Shown: positions 24,265 to 32,876 of the stretch, one piece after another | Numbering within the stretch: the stretch's first letter is position 1 | Layout of the letters: each line of letters opens with the position of its first letter | Assembly: GCA_049601975.1 (NCBI GenBank) | Contig: JBMYRC010000035.1 | Location: forward strand, 1-33,676 | Direction: 5' to 3' | Length of the DNA: 33,676 nucleotides | Source of the DNA: UBA6544 sp049601975 | Lineage (GTDB): Bacteria > Pseudomonadota > Alphaproteobacteria > UBA8366 | Program-made: the position numbers and the translations under genes | Notes under the pieces: model-generated | Databases searched by the model: none | Told to the model about the DNA's origin: nothing | What the model saw: only the letters and a program-made list of their open reading frames with translations

Positions 24265-25828
24265 ATGATTTCGTTTAGTCTGCTGACTCCTGCAATCTAT
24301 TGGATCCTCGTCGGTATCTGGGGCTACATTCTCTATTTCATCTTTCGTCAGCGTCATGCGCTCGGCAATGTGAGCTATGCTGCATCAATTCTGCTTCTGG
24401 TATTGGGCGTCGACGCCTTCCGAAGCTTGTTTGAAAGCGCATTTTTTGGGGCGTGGCATTCGGCCCGGGCGGATTTGTTACCGCTAAGCGTGTTTGAATT
24501 TCTGGCCCAGCCGGAAATGGTCATCATCCCGAAACTCTTTAATCTTGTCGCCGCCGTTCTGATCGTCGCACTCCTAATCAAGCGCCTCATTCCTTCCATT
24601 GCACAGGAACAGCAACGAAATCGTGAACAGATCGAGCGTCTCGAAGCGAATGTTGCGACGCATGAACGGACCGAGGAACTATTGCGCGATTCCGAGATGA
24701 GAAATCGTGCCCTCCTCGAGGGCTCCCCGGTCTGCAACAAGATTATCGATATGGATTCTCGCTTGGTTTACATGAGCCACGCGGGGGTTGAGATGCTCAA
24801 AAGTCCCTGATGTTAGCGCTCACTATGGGACGATCTATCCTCCGGAGTTTTATGAGGCGAAAATGCGGGCGCCGTTGACCGATCATTTGGACCGGGCCAA
24901 GGCAGGTGAAACCTCAAGTGTAAAATGTCCCTTGTTGCGTTCCGAGGGAGATGAGGTGTGGCTGCACACCACGTTTGTTCCCGTTCTCAACGACGACGGC
25001 GTCGTCGAGTATGTCATTGCGACTTCGGTCGACATTACCGAGCGCAAGCGCGCGGAAATAGAGGTTCTGGCGGCGAAGGTGGAAGCCGAGGCGGCAAACC
25101 AGGCAAAATCGGAATTTCTCGCCAATATGAGCCATGACCTGCGCACACCGCTCAATGCGATCATCGGATTTACCCAAATGATGGAGACCAAGACCTTCGG
25201 CCCGCTTGGTGACCCGCATTATGAAGAATATGCGAAAGACATTCACGATAGCGGCAATCTCCTTGTCAGTTTGATCAATGACATACTCGATATTTCCAAG
25301 ATAGAAGCTGGGAGATACGAACTTACCGAGGAAATGGTGGACGTCTCGGTGATTGTCGAAAATTCCATGCGAATGATTTCGACACTGAGCAAAGCCGCGG
25401 ACTTACAACTCAGCACGGAGATTGAGTCTGATTTACCGATGCTGAGAGGGGACGAGCGCTCGATCACTCAAATCCTCAACAATCTGCTTTCCAATGCGGT
25501 TAAATTCTCAGCGCAGGGCCGTGCCATTAAAGTATCCGCCCGTAACATTCAGGGGAGCATAACAATTTCAGTTACTGATGCCGGCGTCGGTATGTCCGAG
25601 GGCGATATCGAAAAGGCGTTAATGCCCTTTCAACAAGCCGACAGCAGTGCCACCAAATCGCATGAAGGAACCGGGTTGGGGCTCCACCTCTGGCACAATC
25701 TCATGAAGCTGCATGGCGGCGCGATACATCTGGAAAGCAAAGTTGGAGTGGGCACGACCGCCACCGTGAAATTCCCAGCGGATAGAACAGTCCACCGCGA
25801 GAAGGCAACCCTCGAGGCCACTCACTGA
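24265..25828 (+). pseudogene. Sensor histidine kinase split by a +1 frameshift
   Basis: The first frame (24265-24810) holds three membrane segments, a coiled coil (EQQRNREQIERLEANVATHE) and the start of a PAS domain, ending LVYMSHAGVEMLKSP and a TGA. The +1 frame continues with PDVSAHYGTIYPPEFYEAK, the rest of the PAS domain, the H-box NMSHDLRTPLNAIIGF, the N-box LNNLLSNAVKFS and the G-boxes DAGVGMS and GTGLGLHLWHNL. Either one extra A in the run at 24799-24802 broke a gene that once read MLKVPDVSAHYG, or the CCC-TGA at 24805-24810 is a programmed +1 shift. A TTG at 24788 could start the second part but would leave a kinase without sensor. No response regulator lies nearby. Confidence 0.75.
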
Positions 25829-25858
25829 AGCCACCGGTAGTATGGCTACTTCCAATTC

Positions 25859-26731
25859 TTAGCGCTGGATCCGGCCCATTCGGCCGTCTCGATAATCGTC
25901 GACAGCAACGGCAATTTCCTCTTCTGTGTTCATGACGAAGGGCCCGTGCCAAGCAACGGGTTCTTCGAGGGGTTCGCCGGCCAGAAGCAGAAAACGGCCG
26001 CCCGGGCCTGCCCGTAAGGCGCTCACGGCGAGCGTTGTGCCAGGACCGAATTTTGCCAATTGGCTGCGTTCCACGAGCGTCTCGCCAGAACCGAAATTTA
26101 TCCCACCGTCAAAGACATACGCTGCCGCATTATAGCTCACCGGGATGTCGATCTCCGTGGTCGCGCCGGGGGCGACTTTCCAATCCTGCAGCCAGATCGA
26201 AGTGTGGGTGCCGATCGAAGCCTTCGTGCCGAAGGCCTCGCCCGCAATGATCGTGACCACTATGCCGCCATTACTACTGGTGGCCATCGGAATGTCCTTT
26301 GCCGGCAGATACTGATAACCGGGCTCCGCCGCTTTGTTCTTCGATGGTAGGTTGACCCAAATTTGGAATCCGTGCGCACGGCCCCCTGTTTTTAAAAAAT
26401 CGGGACCTGGTAGTTCGGAATGAATGATGCCCGCACCGGCGGTCATCCATTGCACGTCGCCGGGCCCGATCAATTGCAATTTACCTGTTGAGTCCTCGTG
26501 CAATTTCTCCCCTGAGAGAATGTAGGACACGGTCACGAAGCCCCGATGTGGATGGTCCGGCGCGCCGAGCGCTTCCCCCGGAGCGTAGTCCACGGGACCG
26601 ACTTCATCGAGCATCAAGAAGGGATCGAGCTGATCCAAGCCGTGCGTTGGGACCGGGCGGCGCACGAGAAACCCTGCGCCCTCACGCTGTTGATGGGCCG
26701 TGACGACGGTTTCGATGCCGCGTGGAGACAA
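25859..26731 (-). CDS. Pirin family protein
   Basis: The 290-residue bicupin protein has the pirin N-terminal cupin, with the PDHPHRGFVTVSYILSGE metal-binding segment and the second His in GAGIIHSELPG, and the pirin C-terminal domain (ending EEPVAWHGPFVMNTEEEI). Bacterial pirins such as YhhW act as quercetin dioxygenases or bind regulatory proteins. It begins 13 bases after the stop of the lyase gene upstream on the same strand, so the pair is likely one operon. Confidence 0.92.
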   Translation of the reverse strand: MSPRGIETVVTAHQQREGAGFLVRRPVPTHGLDQLDPFLMLDEVGPVDYAPGEALGAPDHPHRGFVTVSYILSGEKLHEDSTGKLQLIGPGDVQWMTAGAGIIHSELPGPDFLKTGGRAHGFQIWVNLPSKNKAAEPGYQYLPAKDIPMATSSNGGIVVTIIAGEAFGTKASIGTHTSIWLQDWKVAPGATTEIDIPVSYNAAAYVFDGGINFGSGETLVERSQLAKFGPGTTLAVSALRAGPGGRFLLLAGEPLEEPVAWHGPFVMNTEEEIAVAVDDYRDGRMGRIQR

Positions 26732-26743
26732 AATCGATTGTCC

Positions 26744-28090
26744 TCAGTTAAGTGCCGCCAGCACTCTATCGACCATCTCGCCGGCAAGGCCGACATAATT
26801 CGCCGGGTCGCACATGGCAGCCAGTTCGTCGTCGCTCGCGTGTTCGGTAATCTCCGGCATGCCGCGCAATACTTCCAAGAGCGTCGTGTCCCGGGATATG
26901 GCTTCCCGGCAGGCGTCGTAGACGATGTCGTGTGCCGTCTGGCGGCCCATAGCGGGGGCAAGGCACATCATCACCGCTTCAGAAACGATCAAGCCGTGGG
27001 TAGCGTCTAGATTTTTTCTCATGCGGGCGGTGTCGACTTCCAGGCCCGGTAGTATGTCGACTGCGTGCTTCAAGGCAGCGGAAGCGGCGATGAAGGCGCG
27101 GGGAAGTGCGATCAGCTCGAACTTATAAGGCCCGCTGGCGCGTTCGTGGTCCTGGACCATACCGCCCAGCATCATATGAACGTCGGCGCGCACGGTCTCG
27201 GCGGCGACCATCATCATTTCCGTGCCGACCGGATTGCGCTTTTGTGGCATGGTACTGCTGGAGCCACGCCCCGGCAGGAACGGCTCGTAGGCCTCGGCGA
27301 CTTCCGTCTGCATCATCAGCGCGATATCGCAGCCGATCTTGGCGAGCGTGCCGGTCATCAGGCCGAGGAAGGTGACGGCTTCGGTCAGTGTGTCGCGCAT
27401 GGTGTGCCAAGTCGCATCCGGCACGCCGAGGTCCAGTTCCGCCATCAATCCGTCTTGGATGGCGAAGCCGTGTTCAGTCAAGGAGGCAAGTGTGCCGGCC
27501 GCACCGCCGAACTGGCCGACCAGGACGCGCGGGCGAATTTCCGCGAGGCGCTTGCGATGGCGCTCGATACCGGAGAGCCAGACCGCGACTTTGAAGCCGA
27601 ACGTCACGGGAAGCGCATGCTGGCGATGGCTACGCCCGGCGATCGGCGTGTCACGGTAAGTCCGGGCGTGATCGGCAAGCGCCTTTGAAATGGCGGCCAG
27701 GTCGCGCTCAATCACGTCGAAGGCGCGGCGGATTTGCAGCACCATTCCGGTATCCATGATGTCCTGGGTCGTCGTCCCGTAATGCGCCCATTCGCCGAGC
27801 CCGCCCGGCACGGCGGCGACAACCTCCTCCACCACTGGCAGGATCGGCGCGCCGATAACGGCGGTGCGTTGTTCATATCGGCCGAGGTCGATGTTCGTCA
27901 GATGCGCGTGTTCGACAATGGCGTCGGCGGCCTCCTGGGGAATCAAACCGAGCCGCGCCTGCACGACCGCCAGGGCGCGTTCCACCTCCAAATAGGCGGA
28001 AATAGTACTGCCGTCGGAGAATATCTCCCGCATTTCGTCGCTGCCGAGCAGATCTTTAAACATGATGGATTCATGGGCGGTGGAAGGCAT
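26744..28090 (-). CDS. Fumarase/aspartase superfamily lyase (PcaB/adenylosuccinate lyase-like)
   Basis: The product of about 448 residues has the family signature GSSTMPQKRNPV and the GTTTQDIMDT segment that shapes the active site, along with the FKDLLGSDEMREIFSDGSTI opening that is typical of 3-carboxy-cis,cis-muconate cycloisomerase-like members. These proteins are homotetramers that add or eliminate across a C-C or C-N bond of a fumarate-like product. The start at 28090 is chosen because the 26 extra residues of the longer frame look unrelated to the family; a second ATG at 28063 is also possible. No other protocatechuate pathway gene is seen nearby, so pcaB is not assigned. Confidence 0.85.
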   Translation of the reverse strand: MPSTAHESIMFKDLLGSDEMREIFSDGSTISAYLEVERALAVVQARLGLIPQEAADAIVEHAHLTNIDLGRYEQRTAVIGAPILPVVEEVVAAVPGGLGEWAHYGTTTQDIMDTGMVLQIRRAFDVIERDLAAISKALADHARTYRDTPIAGRSHRQHALPVTFGFKVAVWLSGIERHRKRLAEIRPRVLVGQFGGAAGTLASLTEHGFAIQDGLMAELDLGVPDATWHTMRDTLTEAVTFLGLMTGTLAKIGCDIALMMQTEVAEAYEPFLPGRGSSSTMPQKRNPVGTEMMMVAAETVRADVHMMLGGMVQDHERASGPYKFELIALPRAFIAASAALKHAVDILPGLEVDTARMRKNLDATHGLIVSEAVMMCLAPAMGRQTAHDIVYDACREAISRDTTLLEVLRGMPEITEHASDDELAAMCDPANYVGLAGEMVDRVLAALN

Positions 28091-28220
28091 GCGGAAGGCT
28101 CCATGTATGAGGTGTTCGTCGGCTGAGTATTCCCGAACCACCAGCGCTGGTCCAATCTCTTGATGCAATTCTGGGCGCGGGCGCTACCTGTCGAAGCATG
28201 CTTGCACCATCCCTCCGTGC

Positions 28221-28664
28221 CTATCCTGGAATACGCTCGACCGCTATTTCATTGGATTTGAGCTCGCGGCCATCTTCGAGGCGGCAATAACGAAGGCCAA
28301 CCGGTTTGCCGGTGGCTTTTTCCGTGATCTCAACACGGGCGCCGTGCGGCTCGGCTCGCCATTTCTGCCCCCATTCGGCCAATGCCAGGATGGCGGGGCG
28401 GAGTTCCAAGGCCTTTGGCGTCAGGCAATACGCATATCTGCGCGAATTCGGAATCGGGCGTTTCGCGAGTAGATCCGCCTCGACCATTTGCTTCAATCGC
28501 TGCGTCAGTAGATTGCGCGAAATGCCGAGATTGGCCTGAAGTTCATCGAAGCGCTGGGGACCGCTCATCACATCTCGGATCAACAGGATCGTCCATTGGT
28601 CGCCGACAACGGAAAGCGCTTGGGCAACCGGGCAATTGTGGCGTTGGTAACTGCGTGTTGTCAT
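28221..28664 (-). CDS. HxlR family transcriptional regulator
   Basis: The 147-residue winged-helix protein shows the HxlR signature CPVAQALSVVGDQWTILLIR with its sensor-type Cys, followed by GPQRFDELQANLGISRNLLTQRL and LTPKALELRPAILALAEWG. The start at 28664 gives the usual N-terminus MTTRSYQRHNC; the longer open frame upstream runs across the promoter region. HxlR proteins bind inverted repeats as dimers and often control a divergent gene, here a MATE pump. The perfect palindrome between the two starts is the likely operator. Confidence 0.92.
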   Translation of the reverse strand: MTTRSYQRHNCPVAQALSVVGDQWTILLIRDVMSGPQRFDELQANLGISRNLLTQRLKQMVEADLLAKRPIPNSRRYAYCLTPKALELRPAILALAEWGQKWRAEPHGARVEITEKATGKPVGLRYCRLEDGRELKSNEIAVERIPG

Positions 28665-28692
28665 GTCGCCAGTATAACATATAGTTTTTTTT

Positions 28693-28713
28693 TGAACTAT
28701 AATTATTAGTTCA
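28693..28713. promoter_or_regulatory. Probable HxlR operator between regulator and MATE pump
   Basis: The intergenic DNA contains TGAACTA, seven bases TAATTAT, then TAGTTCA, a perfect 7-base inverted repeat in an AT-rich stretch. A further half-site-like ATAGTTT occurs at 28681-28687. It lies 24 bases before the pump's start and 29 before the regulator's, where promoters are expected, so binding would control both. Spacing and symmetry fit a dimeric winged-helix regulator. Confidence 0.7.
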
Positions 28714-28737
28714 TATTTAATACTAAAGGACTGCCCT

Positions 28738-30087
28738 TTGCCCCAACCAATATCGCCGCGCATGGAATTGATGTTGCGGGCACCCATTCTCGCGATGCTC
28801 TGGAAACTCGCGGGGCCGAACGTGGTGGCGATCACCATGCTCACTTCCGTCACCTTCGCGGACGCTTGGTATGTCGGGCAATTGGGGACGGCGTCTCTGG
28901 CAAGCTTGGCGTTGGTGTTTCCATTTCAAACGTTGATGCAGATGATGTCCGCCGGGGCTATCGGTGGCGGGGTCACTTCCTCGGCCGCGCGCGCACTTGG
29001 TGGAGACGATGTCACCAAGGCGGCTAGTGTCATCTGGCACGCGGTGGTAATCGGTATCTTGATGTCGTTTCTTTTTATGGTCGTTTTGGGCGTCTTCTCG
29101 CGCCCCGTGTTTACCTTGTTGGGTGGCACGGGTGCGGCTTTGGATGGTGCTGTTGCCTATGCGCAGGTTGCATTTGGGGCGGCCATTGCGATTTGGATGC
29201 TGTATATCCTTGCGGCTGCTTTGCGCGGGATGGGTGATACGGTCACCCCGGCACGAGCCATAACGACCAGTAGTATCGTGCAGGTAGGTCTGTCGGGCGC
29301 GTTGACGCTTGGATGGGGCTTCTTTCCCAGTTTAGGTGTGATTGGCCCCGCCGTTGCGATGATCGTCTGCCAGGGGGGAGCCGCGCTCTATATGGGCTAT
29401 TACTTGGTGACCGGCAAAGCGCGGGTTCCGTTACGGCCGCACCCAATCGAATGGGCAATCTCCAAGGATATTCTGCAGGTTGGCGGCATCGGGCTGTTTA
29501 ACAGTTTCTTCATGGCGATGACGGTGGTTTTCGTGACCGGTTTTATCGGTCGCTACGGCACGGAAGCATTGGCGGGTTACGGCCTCGGCGCGCGGCTGGA
29601 ATTGATGCTCGTCCCGCTTTCATTCGGGATCGGCGCAGCGTTGACGGCTGCGGTGGGCGCTAATTTCGGCGCAGGGCAATATGCAAGAGCCCGGCGTATT
29701 GCCTGGACGGGCAGCGCGGTGACATTGGTGGTGACCGGTGCGATTGGCCTCACTGTCGCGCTTGCCCCTAGGCTTTGGCTGAATTTATTCACGACGGACG
29801 CCGCCGCCTATAACTACGGCGGGCTTTATCTGAGTATCGCAGGGCCGTTCTACGCATTATTCGGGGCGGGCCAGGCGCTTTATTTCGCCAGTCAAGGCAC
29901 CGGGCGCGTGGTGTTACCGGTGGCCGCATCCGGTGTGCGGTTCTTCGTTGTCGTCGGACTCGGCGCGACGGCGGTCACCTTGGGGTGGGAAGTCTCCGCC
30001 GTGTTCTGGGCAGTAGCGGCTGGCCTCGTGCTCATCGGTGTCGGGCAGGCGCTCTGCCTCTTCACACCCGGATGGCGTCCTGGTTAG
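28738..30087 (+). CDS. MATE family efflux transporter
   Basis: The 449-residue protein has about twelve membrane helices arranged as two six-helix halves, typical of MATE drug/sodium or proton antiporters. MATE marks include ADAWYVGQLGTASLASLALV in the first half, GMGDTVTPARAITTSSIVQV in the middle and FGAGQYARARRIAWTGSAVT in the second half. A TTG start at 28738 is chosen because AAAGGA lies seven bases upstream; an ATG at 28762 would remove eight residues and has no ribosome binding site. It is divergent from the HxlR regulator, which probably represses it until a drug-like inducer or oxidant is present. Confidence 0.92.
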   Translation: MPQPISPRMELMLRAPILAMLWKLAGPNVVAITMLTSVTFADAWYVGQLGTASLASLALVFPFQTLMQMMSAGAIGGGVTSSAARALGGDDVTKAASVIWHAVVIGILMSFLFMVVLGVFSRPVFTLLGGTGAALDGAVAYAQVAFGAAIAIWMLYILAAALRGMGDTVTPARAITTSSIVQVGLSGALTLGWGFFPSLGVIGPAVAMIVCQGGAALYMGYYLVTGKARVPLRPHPIEWAISKDILQVGGIGLFNSFFMAMTVVFVTGFIGRYGTEALAGYGLGARLELMLVPLSFGIGAALTAAVGANFGAGQYARARRIAWTGSAVTLVVTGAIGLTVALAPRLWLNLFTTDAAAYNYGGLYLSIAGPFYALFGAGQALYFASQGTGRVVLPVAASGVRFFVVVGLGATAVTLGWEVSAVFWAVAAGLVLIGVGQALCLFTPGWRPG

Positions 30088-30112
30088 AGTGTTCGCGTCG
30101 ATTAATCAGGAT

Positions 30113-30892
30113 TTAGATCAAACCATCCATGATGGAATAACCGACCGCCCGGCCGATACCATGGCGGAAGCCTTCCAAGCGGAGCACTTGCCCTGGCGCG
30201 ATATTACAAAGGTTCACGTCACGCCCGAAGGTATTGATCAGCTCCGCATGCTGGGAAGGGAAGCGGTAAGGGTCGGCTTCGATGATGACGCGGTCGAACC
30301 AGTTTTGCTGGCGCAGTTCTTCCAGCCCCGTGGCTGACGTTTCCGCCAGCATGTCGATCTCGCTTTGTTCGACAATGACATGATCGATGCCGCATTCGGC
30401 GACCGAATGGATGACCGCGCCGAGCTCGTCGAGCTTCATCGGTTCGGTCGGCGCCTTGCGCCCGAATTCGTAGACGATCTCGAAACCGGCCTTCTGGAAC
30501 CGCTCAATCAGGCCTTTGCGTTCATCTTCCTCAAGCGTGATGTAATTCTCGGAAACCTCGAACCCCATCAACTCTTCCCGCCGCAACAGCGCCTCAAGCC
30601 CGTCCAGCTCGTTCTTGGCATAGGCGTATTCGAACAACATACCGCCCGCAAACGGATGGCAATCGTAGTCGCGGTAGAGCTTGGCCGATTTCCGCACCGC
30701 TTCTTCCGGCAACAACAGCCCATTGATTGCATAAATCTTGGCGTGATCGATGTAGTTGGCGGCGCATTCCAACAGGCTTTGAATGCCACTCTCGCCCCCG
30801 GTCCAGCCCATCTCATCTGGGCCGAAATCAATCATGGTGGTGAGCCCGCGCGTGCGCGGCTTGCCTTCGCGCGCAGGCAGTTCGAAGGTCAT
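30113..30892 (-). CDS. ComA-family (phosphosulfolactate synthase-like) protein
   Basis: The 259-residue TIM-barrel protein resembles ComA, which joins sulfite to phosphoenolpyruvate in coenzyme M synthesis: TRGLTTMIDFGPDEMG, YIDHAKI with Lys, PFAGGMLFEYAY, GFEVSENYITLEEDERKGLI, IVYEFGRKAP, a VIIEAD strand and DVNLCNIAPGQVLRLE. Bacteria that do not make coenzyme M also carry homologs. The gene overlaps the MaoC-like gene by ATGA and lies downstream of it, away from any sulfonate gene. I therefore assign the fold with confidence but leave the reaction open; addition of another nucleophile to an enol-type substrate is conceivable. Confidence 0.8.
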   Translation of the reverse strand: MTFELPAREGKPRTRGLTTMIDFGPDEMGWTGGESGIQSLLECAANYIDHAKIYAINGLLLPEEAVRKSAKLYRDYDCHPFAGGMLFEYAYAKNELDGLEALLRREELMGFEVSENYITLEEDERKGLIERFQKAGFEIVYEFGRKAPTEPMKLDELGAVIHSVAECGIDHVIVEQSEIDMLAETSATGLEELRQQNWFDRVIIEADPYRFPSQHAELINTFGRDVNLCNIAPGQVLRLEGFRHGIGRAVGYSIMDGLI

Positions 30893-31368
30893 TCTTCCCG
30901 GCCTGCCACCATGCGGAGCGGCGTGTAGACGATCACCGTCTCGCCATCCTGGTTCTTTACTTCGTTGCGGGTGCGAACCAAGCCGCGGTTACCCTTGGAT
31001 GTTTGACGCACTTCCAACACTTCGACCTCGACATGCAAGGTATCGCCAACGAAGGTCGGACCCTTCACGTCCAGCTCCATATGCAGGAAGGCTAGGCCCG
31101 TATGCTGCATGGTCGACTGCACCAGCAACCCCTCGGCAATCGCATAGGCCAAGGCCCCCGGCACAGCCCGCCCGCCACGCACGGCGGAATGTTCCTCGAT
31201 ATAGACGAGATTGTTGAACATTACCTCGGTCATGCCGGTTGTGTTGATGAAGCTCACCAGATCGGCTTCCGAAATGCTGCGCCCAATGGTCTGGAACTTG
31301 TCGCCGACGGTGTAGTCCTGCCAGCAAAAGCCAAGGCCGATGATACGTAGTTCTGAATTCGACGACAT
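30889..31368 (-). CDS. MaoC-like hot-dog domain protein
   Basis: The 159-residue protein has the hot-dog fold sequence of the MaoC hydratase family: FCWQDYTVGDKFQTIGRSIS, EADLVSFINTTGM, then RAVPGALAYAIAEGLL and FVGDTLHVEVEVLEVRQTSKG. The usual D-x-NPxH catalytic pair of active hydratases is replaced around residues 44-54 by MTEVMFNNLVY, so the protein may bind or act on a CoA ester without classic hydration. Its stop overlaps the ATG of the ComA-like gene, and an acyl-CoA dehydrogenase lies upstream on the same strand beyond a repeat. Confidence 0.87.
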   Translation of the reverse strand: MSSNSELRIIGLGFCWQDYTVGDKFQTIGRSISEADLVSFINTTGMTEVMFNNLVYIEEHSAVRGGRAVPGALAYAIAEGLLVQSTMQHTGLAFLHMELDVKGPTFVGDTLHVEVEVLEVRQTSKGNRGLVRTRNEVKNQDGETVIVYTPLRMVAGREE

Positions 31369-31445
31369 GATTTCAATCCTTTTATCACTGGGTCATTTTG
31401 CAAAGGATGTATTCGGCGGACGGCTAAATAGAAGTCCAAAACCGG

Positions 31446-31570
31446 CGTCATTTTGGGACGCGACGCGGACCCGGAATTAGGGCCTGAGTGCTGCCCATGG
31501 CCTTTGCGGTCATTAGGTAACGCTCTGGACATAATACCGGGTTCGGGCTTTTGCCCGCACCGGAATGACA
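31446..31570. repeat. Dispersed palindromic-ended repeat, copy B
   Basis: The element begins CGTCATTTTGGGACGCGACG and ends GCACCGGAATGACA, forming terminal inverted repeats. Its left half matches copy A at 1731 (GGACGCG, then AATTAGGGCCTGAGT against AATTAGTGCCTGAGT). An internal hairpin is visible near the right end, GGTTCGGGCTTTTGCCCGCACC, which could also stop transcription after the acyl-CoA dehydrogenase gene. It fills most of the 212-base gap between the dehydrogenase stop and the MaoC-like start. Confidence 0.7.
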
Positions 31571-31580
31571 GCTGATGCTC

Positions 31581-32747
31581 TTAGTAGGAACGCGGCAGTT
31601 CCAACACGCGCTCCGAGATGTAGTTCAGGATCATTTGCGGGCTGACGGGTGCGATTCTCGCGATCATCACTTCGCGCAGCAGGCGCTCGACATGGAATTC
31701 CTTGGCATAGCCCATGCCGCCGTGGGTCATGATGGCTTGGGTGCAGGCCTTGAAGCCCGCTTCCGCGCCGAGGTATTTCGCCGCGTTTGACTGCGCACCG
31801 CATTCCAGCCCTTCGTCGTAAAGTTTGGCCGCGTGCATTGCCATCAAGTGGGCCGCTTCAAGTTCCATCCAGCATTCCGCCAGCGGGTGTTGGATGCCCT
31901 GGTTCTGGCCAATGGGGCGGTTGAAGACGACGCGATCCTTCGCGTATTGCGAGGCGCGGTCAATCGCCTGCTGGCCGATTCCGATGGCCTCTAAGCCCAC
32001 CAGGATACGCTCCGGATTGAGGCTGTGCAGTAGATAGCGGAAACCCTTGCCTTCCTCACCGATCATATCCTCTTCCGGGATCGGTAGACCGTCGATGAAA
32101 ATTTCGTTCGAATCGACTGCTTTGCGGCCCATTTTGGGGATCCGCCGGACGTCGCAATAGTCGCGATTGAGATCGGTGAAGAATAAGCTGAGCCCATCAA
32201 TCGGCTTGGCGCAATTTTCCTGCGGGGTGGTGCGGGCGATCAGCATAATCTTGCTGGCGACCTGGGCAGTGGAGGTCCAAATCTTGCGGCCATTGACGAC
32301 CCAACCGGTGTTGGTGCGCTCGGCCCGAGTTTGCAGGGCCGCGGTATTGAGGCCGGAATTCGGCTCCGTCACGCCGAAGCAGGACTTGTACTTGCCCTGC
32401 ACCAGATCCGGTATCCAGCGCTCCTTCTGCTCGTCATTGCCGAAGACGGAGATCGGGTGCGGACCGAAGATGTTCATGTGTATCGATGACGCGGCGCTCA
32501 TCGCGCCCCGGGTTTTTGCCACAGTGTGCATCATGATGGCGGCTTCGGTGACACCGAGACCAGCGCCGCCGTATTCTTCTGGCATGGCGATACCGAGCCA
32601 GCCGCCGTCCGCCATCGCGCGGTAGAATTCTTCCGGAAACTCGCCGGTGTCGTCGTGATCCAGCCAATAGTCATCTTCGAATCCTAGGCAGATGCGCTCG
32701 ACGGCCTCGCGGATGGATTCCTGATCTTCGGTTAACTGCATGCTCAT
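31581..32747 (-). CDS. Acyl-CoA dehydrogenase
   Basis: The protein of about 388 residues has the three-part acyl-CoA dehydrogenase plan: an N-terminal helical domain (AMADGGWLGIAMPEEYGGAG), a beta domain with FAD contacts (CFGVTEPNSGLNT, GRKIWTSTAQVA) and a C-terminal helical domain with QAIMTHGGMGYAKEFHVERL, where the Glu matches the catalytic base of MCAD-like enzymes. The start at 32747 is preferred over a TTG at 32759 because GGAG lies six bases upstream. It probably oxidises the acyl-CoA made by the divergent CoA-transferase, with the MaoC-like protein next. Chain-length preference cannot be read. Confidence 0.92.
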   Translation of the reverse strand: MSMQLTEDQESIREAVERICLGFEDDYWLDHDDTGEFPEEFYRAMADGGWLGIAMPEEYGGAGLGVTEAAIMMHTVAKTRGAMSAASSIHMNIFGPHPISVFGNDEQKERWIPDLVQGKYKSCFGVTEPNSGLNTAALQTRAERTNTGWVVNGRKIWTSTAQVASKIMLIARTTPQENCAKPIDGLSLFFTDLNRDYCDVRRIPKMGRKAVDSNEIFIDGLPIPEEDMIGEEGKGFRYLLHSLNPERILVGLEAIGIGQQAIDRASQYAKDRVVFNRPIGQNQGIQHPLAECWMELEAAHLMAMHAAKLYDEGLECGAQSNAAKYLGAEAGFKACTQAIMTHGGMGYAKEFHVERLLREVMIARIAPVSPQMILNYISERVLELPRSY

Positions 32748-32876
32748 ATCTGACTCCAACGGTTTCCGTGACGCGCGGCGAGGTTATGCCGCCAAGCCTT
32801 GGTGGCGGGCGGCGCAATACTAACTTAGCTTTCGTCGCCGGAAATTCATCCGTGCGATTTCATCTGGAGCCCCGGT

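Noticed and set aside
1029..25828. A changed genetic code that reads stop codons as sense
   Set aside because: TAA, TAG and TGA all interrupt genes, while intact genes here end normally with these same codons.
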